The notes under the pieces were generated by a model that saw only the letters and a program-made list of their open reading frames with translations, was not told where the DNA came from and made no database searches. From Ruminococcus flavefaciens ND2009 (GTDB lineage: Bacteria > Bacillota > Clostridia > Oscillospirales > Ruminococcaceae): a stretch of 64,000 nucleotides of DNA. Numbering within the stretch: position 1 is the stretch's first letter; every line of letters begins with the position of its first letter. The DNA lies in contig NZ_JHXI01000007.1 in the NCBI RefSeq assembly GCF_000621785.1, positions 186,001 through 250,000 on the forward strand, given 5' to 3'. A program made the position numbers and the translations under genes. Positions 8,677 to 16,253 of this stretch are shown one piece after another.

Positions 8677-8919
8677 ATGGTAACTATTTTAAAGGAGAGA
8701 TTCCGCAGCTTTGAAAACGAGAGGTCGGTAGTTGTGGCAGAGCTTGCCGTGGACGAAAAGACTGACCTCCCCCTCCCCGGCGGTATCAGCGGCAGGGTGC
8801 TCTCACAGGGCACTCTCGCCTGGGAGATAACCACGGGAGACCTTTACGGTCTGACCTCTGAGGGCACATGGATAAACCAGACCACAGGCGACGAATACGA
8901 TCCCTCCGAGGAGGAATGA
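8677..8919 (+). CDS. Small phage-like structural protein
   Basis: An 80-residue acidic protein with a short N-terminal helix (ILKERFRSFENERS), a central beta-rich segment with PLPGG, and a C-terminus rich in Glu. AAGGAGG precedes the ATG. Its stop overlaps the start region of the next gene (ATGA), so the two are translationally coupled. No family was recognised. The phage assignment rests only on the partner gene. Confidence 0.6.
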   Translation: MVTILKERFRSFENERSVVVAELAVDEKTDLPLPGGISGRVLSQGTLAWEITTGDLYGLTSEGTWINQTTGDEYDPSEEE

Positions 8920-8921
8920 CC

Positions 8922-10001
8922 ATGCTCTATGAGAGACTGAAAGCCCGTAAGACGGGCTTGGCGGAGGACCTTTTCACACGGCTTTTCGTCAGTCCTATCG
9001 GAGAGCGTGAGCGCACGGGAGCACTTCCCCTGCGCTTTGTCTCCGACGGCACATCGCTTCTGGACTGGCGCATTAAAGGTGCCCCGGGAGGAGTGGGCAA
9101 AACAGGCGTGAACCTGCTTCCACAGAGAGAATATGCTCAGAGCGACGGGCTCAGCAACGGCTCCCTTGACCCCAATTATCTCGGTAACATCACTGTCGAA
9201 TTCTTCCCGCAAAGTTTGTATGACAACGCTCCGTCCATACCTCCCGGGACACCGCACACGGGAGCATATCAGCAGTGGATAGGCATGGAACCGGGAGGAA
9301 CAGTCAATGACTGGGCAATTGATGAGCGGACAAATCATCTTTATCCGCCGCAGTTTAACAACGCCCAGTGGAAAACGACGTTGTCCGCCGGTTCTTATAA
9401 ATTACATTGTGAACTTGTCATGATTAATGGAGAAAACGGGGATTTTCGGGACGTATATAATCGTCGGACAAACTATGATAGTTACGCAACAGTAGATTTA
9501 TTAACCTCAACCGGCACCATTTTGATACATCGTAATGTTAAGACCAGGTACAACACTCCCGGAGAAGATGTACTGTTCGCAAATTACGATGCTAATTATG
9601 GTCCTGCATTCTTCCATGAGGAGATACCCTTTACTCTTGCCGAAGAGACGGAGATCGGCATGATAACCAAGCTTTATTGGTATTATTCAGACCGACACGA
9701 TTTCTATTTCCGCTTCTATATCACAGATGCTTCCGTTGTTGCTCAGCCCTTTGACGACGGCACCTATTCGGGAGTGACTGCCTGGGAGCCCTACAAGGTG
9801 ACACTGCCGCTGACTATAAGCTGCGGAGGACAGTCCACAGCCATATCGATAGACCTTGGCACAGAGCCTCTGGGCGAAAATGATACTGTAAGCTTCACCA
9901 CCACACATACCACTATCCCCACCTACAGCGGCGCCAATATCATCACCGCCGACACCGATATACAGCCCTCGGAGATGTATATAAAGTACATCGGAACATA
10001 A
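8922..10001 (+). CDS. Phage tail-type structural protein
   Basis: A 359-residue protein. Near residue 45 LLDWRIKGAPGGVGK resembles the N-terminal fold of phage minor structural proteins (typical pattern L-x-x-Y-x-I-x-G-N-T). Near residue 295, YKVTLPLTISCGGQ followed by SIDLGTEPLGENDTV resembles their 'YKIP..., LDEPL' block. The start at 8922 sits 7 nt after GAGGAGG; an ATG at 8916 overlaps the previous stop. The middle (about 9330-9720) is clearly richer in A/T and in Tyr/Asn codons than the flanks, suggesting a swapped receptor-binding or variable domain. No capsid, terminase or integrase gene is nearby. Confidence 0.6.
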   Translation: MLYERLKARKTGLAEDLFTRLFVSPIGERERTGALPLRFVSDGTSLLDWRIKGAPGGVGKTGVNLLPQREYAQSDGLSNGSLDPNYLGNITVEFFPQSLYDNAPSIPPGTPHTGAYQQWIGMEPGGTVNDWAIDERTNHLYPPQFNNAQWKTTLSAGSYKLHCELVMINGENGDFRDVYNRRTNYDSYATVDLLTSTGTILIHRNVKTRYNTPGEDVLFANYDANYGPAFFHEEIPFTLAEETEIGMITKLYWYYSDRHDFYFRFYITDASVVAQPFDDGTYSGVTAWEPYKVTLPLTISCGGQSTAISIDLGTEPLGENDTVSFTTTHTTIPTYSGANIITADTDIQPSEMYIKYIGT

Positions 10002-10002
10002 G

Positions 10003-10032
10003 AAAAAAGCCCGTGACAGCTCACGGGCTTTT
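10003..10032 (+). terminator. Bidirectional terminator
   Basis: Arms 10005-10016 and 10021-10032 are a perfect 12-bp inverted repeat around CAGC, with an A-run before and a U-run after. It can end both the phage-like pair and the minus-strand GNAT gene. Confidence 0.85.
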
Positions 10033-10072
10033 CCGGAATAATTTTCAGAAAGTTTCTGCGAAGCTGCTTGAT

Positions 10073-10873
10073 TCAGCTTCTGTCCTCAAGGCGTCCCTTT
10101 GCAGCGCTGTCCTTTTCGATGTCGATACGCTCAAGAACTATCTCTCTTCCTGCAACGCGGAAGCCTATCTCCTTATAGAAGCTGACTCTGACGTCCAGTG
10201 CCAGCAGATAGGCTCTCTTGCCCAGCCCGTTGAAGAACTTCGCCAGCCACTTGAGGAACTCCCTTGCGTAGCCTCTGCCCCGGGCAGCCTTATTTGTAGC
10301 CACCTGACCGATGAGGACGGTGCTTCCGATGTCGAAAACTGCCGAAGCCGTTGTGGAGTTGCGATAGGTAAAAACTCTGCTTATACCGTGGCGGCAGCGG
10401 TGTGAGGTATCGGTGTACCACAGTGAGAAATCCGCGATATTTGGAAATCCCTCGCTGAGTATCTTGTACACATCGGGGAGATTGGGGTTGAACTCAACGT
10501 GCTCCTCGATAGCCTCAAGGGGCGTATCATCGGGGATAAGCTCAAAGATAGTACGGTTCAGCACCTGATACCTCTCGGGGATAGTAATGCCCTCAAGTAT
10601 CTTCTGGTCGCCCTCTATACGGAAGGGCACATTCATGCTTACGAACAGGTCTATCTCCTGATTGGGCTCAAGGTTGCCGTCGCCGCAGATTATCAGTGTA
10701 GAATTTATGATGAACATGAAGCCCACGCCTGTTTCGTCAGTTATCTTGTAAAAACGGCAGAATTCATAATTCGGACCGTAGGCTCTCATATAGGCGAGCA
10801 TTTTCTTGCCGGACAGCGTTTTGTTCAGCAGTACGCGGTCAAGCTCGTATTCATGTTCGATAAGTGTTATCAT
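10073..10873 (-). CDS. GNAT-family N-acetyltransferase
   Basis: A 266-residue protein with a C-terminal GNAT fold: GQVATNKAARGRGYAREFLKW near residue 190-210 is motif A, with the R-G-R-G-Y acetyl-CoA pyrophosphate loop. FYKEIGFRVAGRE near the end is motif B. The N-terminal 130 residues form a second domain, perhaps a degenerate GNAT half. It overlaps the upstream M42 peptidase gene by 4 nt, so it is the last gene of the peptidase operon. Substrate unknown. Confidence 0.82.
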   Translation of the reverse strand: MITLIEHEYELDRVLLNKTLSGKKMLAYMRAYGPNYEFCRFYKITDETGVGFMFIINSTLIICGDGNLEPNQEIDLFVSMNVPFRIEGDQKILEGITIPERYQVLNRTIFELIPDDTPLEAIEEHVEFNPNLPDVYKILSEGFPNIADFSLWYTDTSHRCRHGISRVFTYRNSTTASAVFDIGSTVLIGQVATNKAARGRGYAREFLKWLAKFFNGLGKRAYLLALDVRVSFYKEIGFRVAGREIVLERIDIEKDSAAKGRLEDRS

Positions 10874-11874
10874 AGTAAAGGTATCCTTTTTGAAAGATTT
10901 TTCACAAGCTTATAGGAGCTTATGAGGTCTGACATATCAATGACAGATGAGGGAGAATGGAGGTATCTGCAAGGCACAGACACGGATATGGTGCGGACTC
11001 CCTTTCCGCTTATATGTATAGCGCCTGCGTCATTGCCGCCTGCTATCATGGTCTTGGTCTGACAGGTCGCGAGGTCGAAGGCAAGCTTATAAAGCTCCTT
11101 GTCGTAGATGGTTCGCCTGTCCATGAAGGACACAACGGGACCTCTGCCCAGCTCGCAGACTCTCTTTTCGCCTGTGACGCCGTCAATATCCGCAGCAGTG
11201 GTAGCTTCCAGCACTATGGCAAAGTCTGGAGCCACGGAGAATGAGGACACCGCCGAGCCGCGGAGACCTATCTCCTCCTGGACGTTGAATACGAAATATG
11301 TATCATAGTCGGGCTTTTCCTGCATGAGCTTTATCATTATAGCGCAGCCCGCACGGTCGTCGATAGCCTTTGACTTGACGCAGTGCTCGCCCAGGTCGGT
11401 AAACTCCGAGTCATAGTAAACGCAGTCCCCGAGGAAGACGTGCTTTTCAGCCTCCTCCTTGCTTGCGGCGCCGATGTCGATGTAGAGGCTGTCCACTGAG
11501 GGAGCCTTTTCGCGCTGCTCCCTGCTCAGGTTATGTACGGCAGTAGAGCCGATAACGCCGCTGATACGGTCCTTTCCCACGCGGACACGTCTGCCGATGA
11601 TGACAGAGGGGTCAATGCCGCCCACGCAGTCAAAGCGGAGAGTGCCGTCTGAGCGGATATATGTTACCATGAAGCCCACCTCGTCCATGTGGGCGCATAT
11701 CATCAGTTTTTTCTTGGGGGACTTTCTTCCCTTGCGGAAGCAGATAAGGTTGCCGAGGTCATCCACGCTGTACTGGCAATAGTCCTTGACCCTGCTGATT
11801 ATGTAGTCGCGGACAGCTCCCTCATCGCCCGATATACCGTCGATAAGGCATAATTCTTTCAGAAGCTCCTTCAT
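10870..11874 (-). CDS. M42-family aminopeptidase
   Basis: A 334-residue cytoplasmic dinuclear metallo-aminopeptidase. Metal ligands lie in ICAHMDEVGFMV (His), KAIDDRAGCAI (bridging Asp) and NVQEEIGLRG (Glu pair), with VVLEAT and MIAGGNDAGAIH later. The family forms dodecameric shells that trim peptides from the N-terminus. It is a tandem paralogue of the next gene upstream, which ends 2 nt before this start, with a GGAGGG site in that gene's end. Confidence 0.92.
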   Translation of the reverse strand: MKELLKELCLIDGISGDEGAVRDYIISRVKDYCQYSVDDLGNLICFRKGRKSPKKKLMICAHMDEVGFMVTYIRSDGTLRFDCVGGIDPSVIIGRRVRVGKDRISGVIGSTAVHNLSREQREKAPSVDSLYIDIGAASKEEAEKHVFLGDCVYYDSEFTDLGEHCVKSKAIDDRAGCAIMIKLMQEKPDYDTYFVFNVQEEIGLRGSAVSSFSVAPDFAIVLEATTAADIDGVTGEKRVCELGRGPVVSFMDRRTIYDKELYKLAFDLATCQTKTMIAGGNDAGAIHISGKGVRTISVSVPCRYLHSPSSVIDMSDLISSYKLVKNLSKRIPLL

Positions 11875-11876
11875 GT

Positions 11877-12887
11877 TCAGCCCTCCTTGATGAATTCCGC
11901 AAGCAGCTTTGCGGTAAGCTCCACATCGGTAAGGTCTATGACCTCAACGGGAGTGTGCATATTGCGGAGAGGAATGGAGACAGTGCACGCCTTTGCACCG
12001 CCGCGGCTGACTGCATAGCGGTCGGCGTTGGTGGAGGTAAGTCCGCACATGACCTCGGTCTGATAGGGTATTTCCGCAGCCTCGGCAGCTGCCATAAGGC
12101 TGTCGCTTATCTCACGGGACAGCGAAGGCGAAACTCCTATCATGGGACCGCCTCCCAGATAGCCGCACTTGCTCTCGTCCTCGCCTATGGCATAGGCAAA
12201 GCTCACGTCCACAGCCAGTGCAATATCGGGGTCTATAGTGAAGGCTCCTGTCTTGGCACCGCGCTCCCCCACCTCCTCCTGAACGGAGAAGATAACGGTG
12301 ACATTGTAGGCAGTCTCCTGCCCTTTCAGCAGCTCAAGGGTATAGAGCAGGCAGGCAACTCCGCAGCGGTCGTCCAGGGCACCGCCTGTGATACGGCTTC
12401 CAAGGAGGTCGCGGCAGGCAGCGTCGAAGGTGATGCTGTCGCCCAGTGAGACAGTCTGCTCCAGCTCATTCTTTGACATTCCCGTGTCGATGGCAATATC
12501 GCTTATCTCGGGAACGGGAGCACTTCCGCTGGTAAGATGGGGCGGAACAGAGCATATAACTCCCTTTATGTCGCTTTTTCCGTGAATGACAACGGGCTGT
12601 GCGGGGAGAAGTCTGCGGTCCAGACCTCCGATGTTCCCCACCTTGATGAAGCCCTCATCGGTGATGGCGGTAACGGCAAATCCCACCTGGTCAATATGGG
12701 CATCGAGGACCAGTTTAGGTCTGCCTTCCCTGTGGACGCCTAAGCTTCCGATGACATTTCCGCCGGATACAGCTGCGTCGGGGCAGTATTCACGGAGCAT
12801 TGCCAGAGCAAGCTCTGCGGCGTCATCCTCGCTTCCCGAAGCTCCCGCTGCTTCGGCAAGCTGAATGATGGTGTTTTTCAGATCCAT
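11877..12887 (-). CDS. M42-family aminopeptidase (first paralogue)
   Basis: A 336-residue paralogue of the downstream peptidase. Metal-site motifs are LDAHIDQVGFAV, GGALDDRCGVACL and FSVQEEVGERGAK; the C-terminal CTVSIPLRNMHTPVEVID carries the last conserved His. The start at 12887 is supported by AAAGGAG 8 nt upstream. A longer in-frame ORF to 12959 would run through the promoter. Differences around the S1 loops suggest the pair cut different N-terminal residues, as in organisms with complementary M42 enzymes. Confidence 0.92.
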   Translation of the reverse strand: MDLKNTIIQLAEAAGASGSEDDAAELALAMLREYCPDAAVSGGNVIGSLGVHREGRPKLVLDAHIDQVGFAVTAITDEGFIKVGNIGGLDRRLLPAQPVVIHGKSDIKGVICSVPPHLTSGSAPVPEISDIAIDTGMSKNELEQTVSLGDSITFDAACRDLLGSRITGGALDDRCGVACLLYTLELLKGQETAYNVTVIFSVQEEVGERGAKTGAFTIDPDIALAVDVSFAYAIGEDESKCGYLGGGPMIGVSPSLSREISDSLMAAAEAAEIPYQTEVMCGLTSTNADRYAVSRGGAKACTVSIPLRNMHTPVEVIDLTDVELTAKLLAEFIKEG

Positions 12888-12930
12888 TGCATAAACTCCT
12901 TTCGTTTCAGAATATAACAGGTCACTATAT

Positions 12931-12959
12931 ATTATAGCAGAAAGGTACAGGTTTTTCAA
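12931..12959 (-). promoter_or_regulatory. Promoter of the M42-GNAT operon
   Basis: TTGAAA (12959-12954) and TATAAT (12936-12931) on the minus strand, 17-nt spacer. Confidence 0.85.
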
Positions 12960-13015
12960 TAGCCTTTAGGTATAATTTATGCGGTTTTATCCTTTGGGAC
13001 GAAATAACGGGCAGC

Positions 13016-13045
13016 AAAAAAGCAAGGGAGCCCACAGGCTCCCTT
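13016..13045 (-). terminator. Terminator of the radical SAM/lipoprotein operon
   Basis: Arms 13024-13032 and 13037-13045 form a perfect 9-bp hairpin with a 4-nt loop, followed on the minus strand by GC and six U. Confidence 0.9.
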
Positions 13046-13079
13046 ACCTTTATCTGAAAGAAAAGAATTATTATCGCTG

Positions 13080-14153
13080 TCAGAAAAGAATGTCCTTGAA
13101 ACAGACCTGGGGACGGTTGTTGTCGAAGTCCCAGCTGTGATATGCGTCGCCGTGGCAGAAATCCTTCTGGTCGCACTTTGAACAGACCTCGTTATCGTCC
13201 GAAAGGTCACGTCTGAACACCCGGAACTTATTCTCCCAGACCTCGCTGAAGCGGTCGCGGAGAACATTTCCCTGAACGAATTCGGGTCTGCGCTCAATGT
13301 CAAGACAGGCAACTATATCGCCGTTTGCGCAGATACTTGCTGTGTAGAGACCTGCTGTGCAGAGGTAATACCAGTCTCTTACCTCGCGCTCATACTCCAT
13401 GCCCAGGTAGTGGCTGCAGCCGTATGTGACAGGCTCGCCCTGCATCCTCTTGTTCCTGATGAACTCGAACATGGTCTGATAGTCCTCCTTGGTGAGGATG
13501 AGCTCGGGGTGCTCCTTGGCACGTCCCATGGGCTCCATATTGATAACTCTCCAGGAGTCGATGTCCATATCGTTGAATATCTTGAAGAGCTCGTCCAGCT
13601 CGCCGATATTCTTATGTGTTACAACGGTAGTCACCTGAACGTGCTCAAGACCGCCGTAACGGATAAGTGACTCGATACCGTTCATAGCCTTTCTGTAGCC
13701 TCCGGGAGTCCTTCTGAACTCATCGTGAGTCTGCTCAAGACCGTCTATACTTACGGAGATAGTACCGATACCCACCTTTTTCAGGTCCTTTGCAACGCTG
13801 TCATCGATGAGTGTAGCATTGCTGGTCATGCCCCAGCTGAAGCCCAGCTCATGAGCGGCGCCCATGATGTCGAAGAATTCCTTCCTGAGAAGGGGCTCTC
13901 CGCCTGTGATGTCCAGCATTTTGCCCTTGGTGGACATATCCTCCTTGACCTGCTGTAAGAAGGTGCGGTACTGTTCAACGGTGAGCTCATCGGAGAAGAC
14001 CTCGCCGCAGTGGCTTCCGCAGTGCATACATCTCTCGTTGCAGCGCAGAGTCAGCTCCAGAAAGAGGTTGCGGAGCTGAGGCTTTACCATAAGTCTTTTT
14101 CTGTAGTCCCTCATCTGCTCAAGATGAGAGCGCTTCATTGCAACATCAAGCAT
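13080..14153 (-). CDS. Radical SAM/SPASM peptide-modifying enzyme candidate
   Basis: A 357-residue radical SAM protein. The [4Fe-4S]-SAM cluster motif CNERCMHC lies near residue 38-45. DITGGEPLLR (GGE motif) and VSIDGLEQTHDEFR follow. The C-terminal SPASM region has C-x-n-C-ANGDIVAC, then a late C-x2-C-x5-C cluster (VCSKCDQKDFC) and a final Cys, enough for two auxiliary clusters. SPASM enzymes typically cross-link or epimerise ribosomal peptides or mature enzymes. ATG at 14153 follows AGGAG and sits 1 nt after the dockerin gene stop, so translation is coupled. The three genes upstream all encode exported proteins with Val-Tyr-Gly/Asp motifs, which I infer are its substrates. It recalls the Bacteroidetes 'rSAM/lipoprotein' pairs, but that link is from memory. 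Confidence 0.85.
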   Translation of the reverse strand: MLDVAMKRSHLEQMRDYRKRLMVKPQLRNLFLELTLRCNERCMHCGSHCGEVFSDELTVEQYRTFLQQVKEDMSTKGKMLDITGGEPLLRKEFFDIMGAAHELGFSWGMTSNATLIDDSVAKDLKKVGIGTISVSIDGLEQTHDEFRRTPGGYRKAMNGIESLIRYGGLEHVQVTTVVTHKNIGELDELFKIFNDMDIDSWRVINMEPMGRAKEHPELILTKEDYQTMFEFIRNKRMQGEPVTYGCSHYLGMEYEREVRDWYYLCTAGLYTASICANGDIVACLDIERRPEFVQGNVLRDRFSEVWENKFRVFRRDLSDDNEVCSKCDQKDFCHGDAYHSWDFDNNRPQVCFKDILF

Positions 14154-14154
14154 A

Positions 14155-15012
14155 TTACTTCTCCTGACCCGTAGTATCCTGAGGCAGTGTCTCGGTGGTG
14201 TCGCTGCCGTTTCTGTCAAATCTGATGTCGCCCTTTATACTATCAACAGGAGCAATGCCGTAAAGAGTAACAACGATGTCCTGACGGGGATCATATGTAG
14301 TTGTTGTGGTGACAACAGGATCGTCCTCAGGCTCTGTTACGGGAACAGGGGGCTCTATCTTCTCGATCTCCACATTATGGCTTCCATACCAGTAGTGGAA
14401 CTGATCCTGGAGCTCCTGCTTTGTTACCTTGCCCAGAACGTACTTCTGGAGCAGGAGAAGATCGGCGATAGTGAGCTTGCCGTCATTGTTCAAGTCGCCG
14501 TAGTAAGCCTCTTTATACTCCTCGCCGTAATTCTCGGTGCCCTTTACCAGCATCTTTCTTACCGAGAGAACGTCAAAGCTGTCAACTGAGCCGTCAAGGT
14601 TCACATCGCCCACCCAGTCCTGGATAGGAGGTCCGTAAACGGGCTGAGGCGCAGTTGTGGTAGTCATGAAGAACTCCTCAAGGTCTGAGGTAGTAGTTGT
14701 AGTATAGAAGGGGTCATCCTCATGATCTATTGTAGTTGTGGTAGTTCTCGGAGCGGTAGTTCCGTAAACAGGAACAGGATAATCAGTGGTAGTCGTAGTT
14801 GTAAAGAACTCCTCAAGATCAGTAGTTGTGGTAGTTATTGGATATGTAGGACCGGGTCCGTACACAGGTGCAAAATTTCTGTAAGCCTCTCTCTCAACGT
14901 CGTTTCTGAGGTCGGGGACAGCCGGGCTCTCACCTGCTGCTGCAGGGATAGCTGACATATTTGCTGCTGCGAACATTGCAGCGGTAACGACAGTACGTAA
15001 AGTTTTTTTCAT
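14155..15012 (-). CDS. Secreted dockerin protein with Val-Tyr-Gly motifs
   Basis: A 285-residue secreted protein. The signal peptide is about 1-26 (AIPAAAG cleavage region). Three linker units follow, combining Thr-runs, the word DLEEFF (twice) and VYG motifs: VYGPGP at 50-55, VYGTTAP at 82 and VYGPP at 125-129. A type I dockerin lies at about 135-198, with two calcium repeats (GDVNLDGSVDSFDVLSVRKM and GDLNNDGKLTIADLLLLQKY). A C-terminal tail holds LYGIAP at 250. No catalytic domain is visible. AAGGGAG precedes the ATG. It lies between the lipoproteins and the radical SAM gene and ends 1 nt before the latter, so the VYG motifs may be modified before export and then carried to a cohesin. Confidence 0.85.
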   Translation of the reverse strand: MKKTLRTVVTAAMFAAANMSAIPAAAGESPAVPDLRNDVEREAYRNFAPVYGPGPTYPITTTTTDLEEFFTTTTTTDYPVPVYGTTAPRTTTTTIDHEDDPFYTTTTTSDLEEFFMTTTTAPQPVYGPPIQDWVGDVNLDGSVDSFDVLSVRKMLVKGTENYGEEYKEAYYGDLNNDGKLTIADLLLLQKYVLGKVTKQELQDQFHYWYGSHNVEIEKIEPPVPVTEPEDDPVVTTTTTYDPRQDIVVTLYGIAPVDSIKGDIRFDRNGSDTTETLPQDTTGQEK

Positions 15013-15044
15013 AGTAAAAACACTCCCTTCGATGTATCTATGGC

Positions 15045-15091
15045 GTGACAGCCGATTTAGCAAGTGATCTTTATATAAGGTCGGCTGTCAC
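15045..15091 (-). promoter_or_regulatory. Leader inverted repeat before the dockerin gene
   Basis: GTGACAGCCGA (15045-15055) and its exact reverse complement (15081-15091) form an 11-bp stem with a 25-nt A/U-rich loop, 33 nt before the dockerin start. It lacks a U-run, so it may set the ratio of lipoprotein to dockerin/enzyme transcript or bind a regulator. The rest of 15013-15197 shows no gene. Confidence 0.6.
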
Positions 15092-15197
15092 AGTTCCACA
15101 GTGCTATTAAATAAATGTCGTAAATGAGCGTAGTTTTTTCGCTTTCTCATCAACTTTGTATACCTGCACAAAGCCGCAAAGCCATATTTGTGCAGTA

Positions 15198-15482
15198 TTA
15201 CTCCACGAACGGTTCGGGCGTATCATAAACAGACGATCCTTCGCTGTTTTCGCCGCTGTTATCAGCCTCGCCGTACTTGTCCGCTATCATGTCGCGGAAG
15301 CCCTTTATCGCCCGTCCGCGCTGATCGTCGGTATCGGACTCATGGGAAGGCTCAGCTTCCTCTGCCGCGAGAGGATCATATACATCATCAATGCTGCCAT
15401 CGCGTCTTGGAAGCTCACAGCCGCAAAGACAGACCGTTCCCGCAAGCAGAGCCGCAATAAAAGCGGCTTTCAGCTTCTTCAT
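15198..15482 (-). CDS. Small lipoprotein with Val-Tyr-Asp variant motifs
   Basis: A 94-residue lipoprotein. The signal peptide ends in the lipobox LCGC (Cys22). The mature part is acidic and disordered. It carries DDVYDP soon after the lipid Cys and ends VYDTPEPFVE, which aligns with the end of the upstream lipoprotein (VYGPPESFNN) except that Gly is replaced by Asp. AAAGGAGG precedes the ATG; a longer in-frame ORF would run into the upstream gene. It is probably a diverged paralogue and either a variant substrate or a partner in the same modification system. Confidence 0.85.
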   Translation of the reverse strand: MKKLKAAFIAALLAGTVCLCGCELPRRDGSIDDVYDPLAAEEAEPSHESDTDDQRGRAIKGFRDMIADKYGEADNSGENSEGSSVYDTPEPFVE

Positions 15483-15501
15483 GGCTGTTCCCTCCTTTGT
15501 G

Positions 15502-15780
15502 TCAGTTATTGAATGACTCAGGCGGACCGTATACCAGCTGAACGCTGTCATGTTCGGGGGCATATCCTGTGATGTCGGGCTGAGCGATGGGGTCTGTAGC
15601 GAATTCATCAGTGGGCGGCGGTCCGTATACGGCAGGGACCGTGTAGGCGGCGGAAGAATTTTCCGTAACAGGCGGACCGTAAACGTCCTGTACATCATCG
15701 CTTCCGGGATCGCAGCCCGTGAGCATTACCGCACCTGTGAGCACAGCTGCCATAAGAGCAGTTTTTCTGTTCTTTTTCAT
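15502..15780 (-). CDS. Small lipoprotein with three VYGPP motifs (putative modified peptide)
   Basis: A 92-residue lipoprotein, first gene of the operon. The signal peptide ends in the lipobox LTGC (Cys23). The mature part carries VYGPP at 33-37, 51-55 and 83-87, each in acidic, Pro/Thr-rich context, plus a related TGYAPE at 71-76. Repeated aromatic-Gly-Pro words next to a radical SAM/SPASM gene suggest modified core sites. No enzymatic domain is present. GGAGG lies before the ATG and a consensus promoter is 30 nt further up. Confidence 0.88.
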   Translation of the reverse strand: MKKNRKTALMAAVLTGAVMLTGCDPGSDDVQDVYGPPVTENSSAAYTVPAVYGPPPTDEFATDPIAQPDITGYAPEHDSVQLVYGPPESFNN

Positions 15781-15810
15781 ACAAACACCTCCACTATATG
15801 GTATACCTTT

Positions 15811-15839
15811 ATTGTACTACCTATACGGGAATTTGTCAA
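15811..15839 (-). promoter_or_regulatory. Promoter of the lipoprotein/radical SAM operon
   Basis: TTGACA (15839-15834) and TACAAT (15816-15811) on the minus strand, 17-nt spacer. Confidence 0.88.
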
Positions 15840-15897
15840 CCGAAAATAGTTAGCAGAGGTTAGTGATCAGTGCATAGTGTTATATTGGGTACTAATG

Positions 15898-16196
15898 TAA
15901 ATCAAAATTTAGCATTATGTAGGGGACGGCGTCCTCGACGTCCCACAAAATTCGTATTATAGTGGCGACTATCATCGCTCAACTAGGGGACGCCTTCTCT
16001 TACAAGGCGTCCCCTCTCCAAAAACAGTCCACCGGACTGTTTTTGGATTCACCCCTTGCGAGGCGCCTGACGTAATAAGGGGCTCTGCCCCTTGACCCCC
16101 GCCAGAGGCGCTGCCTCTGAACTCTGCCAAAGGAACACAGTCCCTTTGGAATCCCATTCATAGTTGCCGCAAAGTATTACGATAAATTATGATTTA
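15898..16196. repeat. Interspersed repeat element, copy A (MITE-like)
   Basis: A 299-bp noncoding unit bounded by TAAATCAAAATTTA (15898-15911, one mismatch) and TAAATTATGATTTA (16183-16196). It is nearly identical to the reverse complement of 58141-58502, but lacks about 65 bp present there. Inside are hairpins: a 12-bp stem enclosing CTCTTAC near 15985-16015, a 13-bp stem with loop ACC near 16018-16046, and several shorter ones. No transposase is encoded. A 61-codon ORF inside is a by-product of the repeat. Confidence 0.85.
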
Positions 16197-16203
16197 CCTT
16201 ACT

Positions 16204-16242
16204 AAAAAAATGCCCCCGGGTGCTTTTCAGCGCTCAGGGGCA
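16204..16242 (-). terminator. Terminator after the RodA/FtsW gene
   Basis: An imperfect GC-rich hairpin (TGCCCC/GGGGCA outer and AGCGCT/AGCACC-side inner pairing) is followed on the minus strand by seven U. Confidence 0.75.
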
Positions 16243-16253
16243 GAACTTCCGTA

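Noticed and set aside
8677..10001. A complete prophage
   Set aside because: Only two structural-type genes are present; no integrase, terminase, capsid or attachment-site duplication was seen.
15972..16157. Short ORF inside repeat copy A, with a twin at 58180-58407 in copy B
   Set aside because: Both are created by the repeat sequence; the reading frame is full of hairpin arms and no ribosome binding site is present.
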